Assembly (NCBI GenBank): GCA_947653505.1
Contig: CANTHI010000146.1
Location: forward strand, 1-8,382
From: an uncultured Eubacterium sp.
Lineage (GTDB): Bacteria; Bacillota_A; Clostridia; Lachnospirales; Lachnospiraceae
Direction of reading: 5' to 3'
DNA length: 8,382 nt
The position numbers were made by a program, and so were the translations under genes. Below the pieces are notes generated by a model that was given only the letters and a program-made list of their open reading frames with translations, was not told the origin of the DNA and made no database searches. Shown in pieces: positions 5,314-8,382 of the stretch (position 1 is its first letter; each line of letters starts with the position of its first letter).

Positions 5314-6621
5314 ATGACAAGAGAATATACAACACAGATGGAAGCTGCCCGGAAAGGCATAAAGACGCAGGAGTTACTTGCAGTAGCCAGAAAGGAACAG
5401 ATGACGCCGGAAGAGCTGCTGCCGCTTGTGGCGGAGGGAAAAGTAGTGATTTGCGCGAACAAAAACCATACATGCATTGATCCGCAGGGAGTTGGATCCA
5501 TGCTGCGTACGAAGATTAATGTCAATCTGGGTGTTTCCAGAGACTGCAAAGACTATAATATTGAAATGCAAAAGGTAATGGAAGCCGTGCGGATGGGGGC
5601 ACATTCGATCATGGATCTGTCTTCTCACGGGGATACGGTTCCTTTCCGCAGAAAACTGACTTCGGAGTGTCCGGCGATGATCGGGACCGTGCCGGTGTAT
5701 GATTCTGTCATTCATTACCAGAGGGATCTGGATACGCTGACTGCACAGGATTTTATTGATGTCGTGCGTCTGCATGCGCAGGATGGAGTGGATTTTGTAA
5801 CGCTGCATTGTGGGATTACCCGTAAGACCATTGATCAGATCCGCAGTCACAAGCGGAAGATGAATATCGTATCCAGAGGCGGTTCCCTTGTATTTGCGTG
5901 GATGTGTATGACGGGAGAGGAAAATCCATTTTATGAATACTATGACGAGATTCTTGCGATCTGCAGGGAATATGATGTGACGATTTCGCTCGGAGATGCC
6001 TGCAGACCGGGATGTCTGGCAGATGCTTCAGATGTCTGCCAGATCGAAGAACTGGTGCGTCTTGGCGAGCTGACGAAGCGGGCATGGGAGAAGGATGTGC
6101 AGGTCATGGTCGAAGGACCGGGACATATGCCACTTGATCAGATTGCGGCAAATATGAAAATCCAGCAGACTATTTGCGGAGGAGCTCCTTTTTATGTACT
6201 GGGGCCTCTGGTTACGGATATTGCACCAGGATATGACCATATTACAGCTGCGATCGGCGGAGCGGTTGCGGCGGCAGCAGGAGCGGCATTTTTATGCTAT
6301 GTGACGCCGGCGGAGCATCTGGCGCTGCCGGATGTGGAAGATGTAAAGCAGGGAATCATAGCATCCAAAATCGCGGCACATGCGGCCGATCTGGCAAAAG
6401 GAGTGCGCGGCGCCAGACAGATGGACGACGCGATGGCAGACGCCAGAAAAGCGCTGGACTGGGAAGGCCAGTGGGCCTGTGCGCTTGATCCCCAGACAGC
6501 AAAACGGATACGCGAAGAACGCAGACCGGAGCAGGAGGATTCCTGCTCGATGTGCGGGAAGTTCTGTGCGGTGCGCAGTATGAATAAGGCGCTGGCGGGG
6601 GAGCATATTGATATTTTGTAG
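5314..6621 (+). CDS. thiC: Phosphomethylpyrimidine synthase ThiC (short form)
   Basis: ThiC is a radical SAM enzyme that rearranges aminoimidazole ribotide to HMP phosphate, using a 4Fe-4S cluster near the C-terminus. This 435 aa protein is the short form common in clostridia and archaea, without the N-terminal domain of the 600+ aa enterobacterial enzyme. Recognisable blocks include [97 protein letters not shown] and the terminal cluster motif CSMCGKFC (C411, C414, C418). The cluster spacing is CX2CX3C, one residue shorter than the CX2CX4C of E. coli ThiC. AAGGAG at 5302-5306 supports the start, and the gene follows the HAD gene by 12 bp. The paralogue BzaF (HBI synthase, anaerobic B12 lower ligand) is the main alternative. 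The TPP riboswitch and thiE argue for ThiC. Confidence 0.95.
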   Translation: MTREYTTQMEAARKGIKTQELLAVARKEQMTPEELLPLVAEGKVVICANKNHTCIDPQGVGSMLRTKINVNLGVSRDCKDYNIEMQKVMEAVRMGAHSIMDLSSHGDTVPFRRKLTSECPAMIGTVPVYDSVIHYQRDLDTLTAQDFIDVVRLHAQDGVDFVTLHCGITRKTIDQIRSHKRKMNIVSRGGSLVFAWMCMTGEENPFYEYYDEILAICREYDVTISLGDACRPGCLADASDVCQIEELVRLGELTKRAWEKDVQVMVEGPGHMPLDQIAANMKIQQTICGGAPFYVLGPLVTDIAPGYDHITAAIGGAVAAAAGAAFLCYVTPAEHLALPDVEDVKQGIIASKIAAHAADLAKGVRGARQMDDAMADARKALDWEGQWACALDPQTAKRIREERRPEQEDSCSMCGKFCAVRSMNKALAGEHIDIL

Positions 6622-6666
6622 GTAATATAAACCAAACAGTATAAACCGGCCTTCCGGACGCTGGAT

Positions 6667-6704
6667 AAGGGAAGCGGACCTGTTTCATTGTTCCGGTTTC
6701 CCTT
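6667..6704 (+). other. Stem-loop downstream of thiC, without a T-tract
   Basis: The arm AAGGGAAGCGGA (6667-6678) pairs with 6692-6704 in 12 bp with one G-U pair and one bulged G. The loop is 13 nt. An A-run, not a T-run, follows, and neither strand has the U-tract of an intrinsic terminator. It may stabilise the 3' end of the thi mRNA or act as a factor-dependent end. Confidence 0.5.
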
Positions 6705-6727
6705 TCCAAAAAAGAACGGGGAGAACC

Positions 6728-6973
6728 ATGATTGACGAAATCACGATTAAACGAATCTCCTGGATGATAGGCGTAATATACTTTACCACGGCTGTTTTTT
6801 TCTCTTCATCCCATCCATCCCGCTGTCTGCAGGCATGCCGTACTGCTATCTGCCCAGCGCATGCTGTCCGGACAGGTCTGATTACCCTGAAATGCGAAAA
6901 TCTTTCCTCGGATGCTTCGATATCAAAATATCCCGCTGCTTCGCCATCGCAACATGCGTATAAATTTCTGTAA
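6728..6973 (+). CDS. Doubtful small ORF after the thi operon
   Basis: An 81 aa frame opens with ATG 5 nt after GGGGAG (6718-6723), a good ribosome binding site. Residues 1-25 (ending in a hydrophobic GVIYFTTAVFF-like run) could be the remnant of a real protein start. The rest is Ser/Cys-rich, has no recognisable domain, and its last 92 bp run antisense into the recombinase gene. I do not recognise it. It could be a decayed gene start that now reads into unrelated DNA, or a chance ORF. Confidence 0.2.
   Translation: MIDEITIKRISWMIGVIYFTTAVFFSSSHPSRCLQACRTAICPAHAVRTGLITLKCENLSSDASISKYPAASPSQHAYKFL
6864..6875. repeat. Perfect 12-bp palindrome just past the recombinase stop
   Basis: CTGTCCGGACAG is its own reverse complement and ends 6 bp from the recombinase stop codon (6882-6884). 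No T-tract follows on either strand, so it is not a terminator. It could be a protein-binding site or a chance palindrome. Confidence 0.6.
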
Positions 6974-7808
6974 TATGAATCGAACTGTGCCCCAGCATTT
7001 CCTGAATATACCGGATATCTACATCCGCCTCCAGCAGACTTGTTGCAAACGTATGACGGAACATATGGGGCGTAATATGATACGCTATATCAGCAATCGC
7101 CGTATATTTATTAAGCATCCTGCGGACAGACTGGTCCGACAGCGGCCTTCCTGCCCAGTTCACAAAAAAATTCCCGCATCCGGAGATTTTATTTGCAAAA
7201 GCATTCCGGTACGATTCCAGTACCTGAATCACATCGTTACTGCCAATCTGAATCCTTCGCTCCTTTGAACCTTTTCCATAGATGAGTATCGTTTTATCAA
7301 GCAGGTCTACATCCGCTGACTTTAAAGAACACAATTCCGAAATCCGCATTCCGGTAGCAAATAGCATTTCAATAACCGCAATATCCCTCAGTGAGGTGTT
7401 TTTCTGAAAATCCGTCGCCGCATCTGCATGTTCCTGGTACATCACAGACAGCAGTTTTTCAACGGTACGAAGCGGAATAGTTTTTGGCAAAGTTACGGGC
7501 TCCCGGAACCGCACCTGTATTTTATTGAACGGATTCCGCTCAATCATTTCTCTGTACTCAAAATAATGGAACACTGCTTTGAGCGATGCAATTTTCCGTT
7601 TCACTGTTTTCGGCTTATATTTTTTATGCAGCCCTGTAATAAAATCTTCCAGCACAGCAGGCGTTACCTCGCATAACTCCGCAGGCCGGACCGCCTGATG
7701 GAACTGCGTCAAATCAATCCGGTATGCCTTCAGCGTTTTTTTATCCAGTCTCTTCTGGTACTGGCAGTAATCCAGATAGCCGTCTATGTATGTCTGCAAA
7801 CTGCTCAT
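6882..7808 (-). CDS. Xer-like tyrosine recombinase/integrase
   Basis: This 308 aa site-specific recombinase has an N-terminal SAM-like core-binding domain (about 1-100) and a C-terminal catalytic domain (about 110-300). The whole active set is present: R155 in ATGMRISEL, K179 in YGKGSKER, H248 and R251 in HMFRH, H274 in LGHSS, and the nucleophile Y283 in IYTHVAM. The length and layout match XerC/XerD and single-gene invertases or integrases. I chose this start because GGAGGG lies 7 nt before the ATG; the in-frame ATG at 7847 lacks a site. The gene is convergent with thiC, with no excisionase or transposase beside it. It lies 384 bp from inverted repeat copy B. Whether it is the housekeeping XerC/D, a phase-variation invertase or an integrase remnant cannot be told from this window. 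It appears intact. Confidence 0.93.
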   Translation of the reverse strand: MSSLQTYIDGYLDYCQYQKRLDKKTLKAYRIDLTQFHQAVRPAELCEVTPAVLEDFITGLHKKYKPKTVKRKIASLKAVFHYFEYREMIERNPFNKIQVRFREPVTLPKTIPLRTVEKLLSVMYQEHADAATDFQKNTSLRDIAVIEMLFATGMRISELCSLKSADVDLLDKTILIYGKGSKERRIQIGSNDVIQVLESYRNAFANKISGCGNFFVNWAGRPLSDQSVRRMLNKYTAIADIAYHITPHMFRHTFATSLLEADVDIRYIQEMLGHSSIHITEIYTHVAMAKQRDILISKHPRKDFRISG

Positions 7809-7847
7809 AAAATTCCCTCCTTTTTTGAAAACTACGTCTGATTCCAT

Positions 7848-7888
7848 AAAAAAGCGGCCTGCAGGATTCTATTCCCGCATACCGCCGC
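7848..7888 (-). terminator. Intrinsic terminator in the recombinase leader
   Basis: On the minus strand, GCGGC (7888-7884) pairs with GCCGC (7858-7854). Inside it TGCGGGA (7879-7873) pairs with TCCTGCA (7866-7860) around a 6-nt loop, and six T follow immediately (7853-7848). It lies 40 bp upstream of the recombinase start, and the gap is too short for another promoter, so transcripts must pass it. Confidence 0.8.
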
Positions 7889-8103
7889 CAGACTGCGCTG
7901 TCACATCATTCGTAAATCAAACAGACAGGTTCGCAGCTGTAATCAAATAACACAACAAACCTGCCTTTTTTCTCCGGCAGCACTCATTCTGCTTTCCATA
8001 GTTTACCACAAATCCACCCATCCGTATCATGAAATATACACAGATACACATCCAGGACGGCAAAACGTGCGGCGCCGCAATCTTTCTATACCGGGAATAA
8101 AAG
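7849..8103 (-). promoter_or_regulatory. Long untranslated leader (or short RNA) upstream of the recombinase
   Basis: This stretch separates the minus-strand promoter at 8110-8138 from the terminator at 7848-7888. It would yield either a terminated RNA of about 255 nt or a 295-nt leader on the recombinase mRNA. I see no known riboswitch consensus. It contains a tiny ORF (7987-7943, 14 aa, MSAAGEKRQVCCVI) with only a weak GGAAAG ahead, and the arms CAGGTT (7968-7963 side) and AACCTG (7931-7926 side) that can form a 6-bp stem. The function is unknown. Confidence 0.45.
7926..7971 (+). terminator. Weak plus-strand terminator-like hairpin
   Basis: CAGGTT (7926-7931) pairs with AACCTG (7958-7963), and six T follow (7966-7971). 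The loop is 26 nt and the stem only 6 bp, so this is marginal. No plus-strand gene precedes it closely, but it could limit antisense transcription into the recombinase leader. Confidence 0.25.
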
Positions 8104-8109
8104 CGGATG

Positions 8110-8138
8110 ATAATACAACATTATCCTACGCATGTCAA
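8110..8138 (-). promoter_or_regulatory. Strong minus-strand promoter for the recombinase leader
   Basis: On the minus strand the -35 is TTGACA (8138-8133) and the -10 is TATTAT (8115-8110), with 17 bp between them. An inverted repeat, ATAAT (8110-8114) and ATTAT (8120-8124), with a 5-nt spacer covers the -10 and could be an operator. The start would be near 8103. Confidence 0.75.
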
Positions 8139-8191
8139 TAACAAAAAAATTTTCCTGCCGTGCCCATCCGTCCGGTACCATAGAGTAAATG

Positions 8192-8382
8192 CAGAATGCT
8201 TAGGAACTGTTCCTTAAGGATTCTTAACATTCTGGATCGGAGCAGGAAACCAGGACATCTCCCCATAGGCGCGAACTTAAGAGCAAATGCAACGTTTTAC
8301 ATAAAAATGTTGTGTATTGACTATGCGGACGCCGGATGGGAGGCGTTGGCCTGTCTGCCTGTGACTTTTCCAGAATGTAAGA
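8192..8382 (+). repeat. Dispersed repeat element, copy B
   Basis: The left end (8192-8235) is a compact hairpin. CAGAATG (8192-8198) pairs with CATTCTG (8228-8234), and within it CTTAGGAA pairs with TTCCTTAAG around a CTG loop. The core (8261-8345) is the inverted match of 60-136, and the sequence ends at 8382 inside the right end (CCAGAATGTAAGA). In copy A the right end continues 16 more bases to the CAGAAT terminus, so this copy is probably cut by the window end and would be about 207 bp long. No coding capacity. A hairpin in the core (CAACGTTTT, loop ACATA, AAAATGTTG) is only partly kept in copy A. Confidence 0.75.

Noticed and set aside
5314..6621. BzaF/HBI synthase instead of ThiC
   Set aside because: The gene is in an operon with thiE under a TPP riboswitch, and no bza or cobalamin genes are visible. 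This remains a formal alternative only.
6667..6704. Intrinsic terminator for thiC
   Set aside because: The stem is good, but an A-run follows instead of a T-run on the coding strand, so it is listed as a stem-loop only.
7809..7847. Recombinase start at the in-frame ATG at 7847
   Set aside because: There is no ribosome site before it, while GGAGGG lies at proper distance before the ATG at 7808, which also gives the usual Xer length.
6882..8382. Prophage or insertion sequence
   Set aside because: There is no transposase, excisionase, phage structural gene or tRNA attachment site in the window. The recombinase alone does not establish a mobile element.

Overview
The window looks like chromosomal DNA of a gut-type Firmicute, most likely a member of the Lachnospiraceae (Blautia/Dorea/Ruminococcus-like). 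The basis is moderate GC, strong AGGAGG-type ribosome binding sites, sigma-A promoters with 17-bp spacers, a PadR/DUF1700/DUF4097/PspC operon, and a TPP-riboswitch thiamin operon with a short (435 aa) ThiC. Genus is not determined.

Layout. (1) 1-137 is one copy of a dispersed repeat; 8192-8382 is a second copy in inverted orientation. Both window ends therefore lie inside the same repeat. (2) 151-1069: a promoter and a stand-alone STM4013-type sulfatase-superfamily hydrolase. (3) 1066-3463: a promoter with a palindromic operator candidate driving padR, a DUF1700/HAAS membrane protein, a DUF4097 surface protein and a small PspC protein. The first three genes are joined by ATGA stop/start overlaps. 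(4) 3486-6621: a promoter, TPP riboswitch and intrinsic terminator, then thiE, an 18-bp purine minisatellite (8 units), a HAD phosphatase and thiC. (5) 6622-6881: a mostly non-coding junction with a stem-loop, a doubtful small ORF and a perfect 12-bp palindrome. (6) 6882-8138, minus strand: a complete Xer-like tyrosine recombinase, expressed from a strong promoter about 300 bp upstream through a leader that holds an intrinsic terminator.

How the parts work together. The thi operon is a feedback-controlled module. ThiC makes the HMP-P pyrimidine, ThiE couples HMP-PP to the thiazole to give thiamin phosphate, and the HAD enzyme is a candidate phosphatase for a pathway phosphate. TPP binding should stop transcription before thiE. 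The PadR operon looks like an envelope-sensing unit in which PadR represses its own operon and a membrane HAAS protein plus an anchored beta-repeat protein report on the envelope. The recombinase lies next to one of two inverted repeats, so an inversion or mobile-unit interpretation is worth testing, although nothing in the sequence proves it.

The most unusual features are the inverted terminal repeats, the leader and terminator ahead of the recombinase, the purine minisatellite inside the thiamin operon, and the HAD enzyme in that operon. I do not see a convincing new defence system or biosynthetic system.
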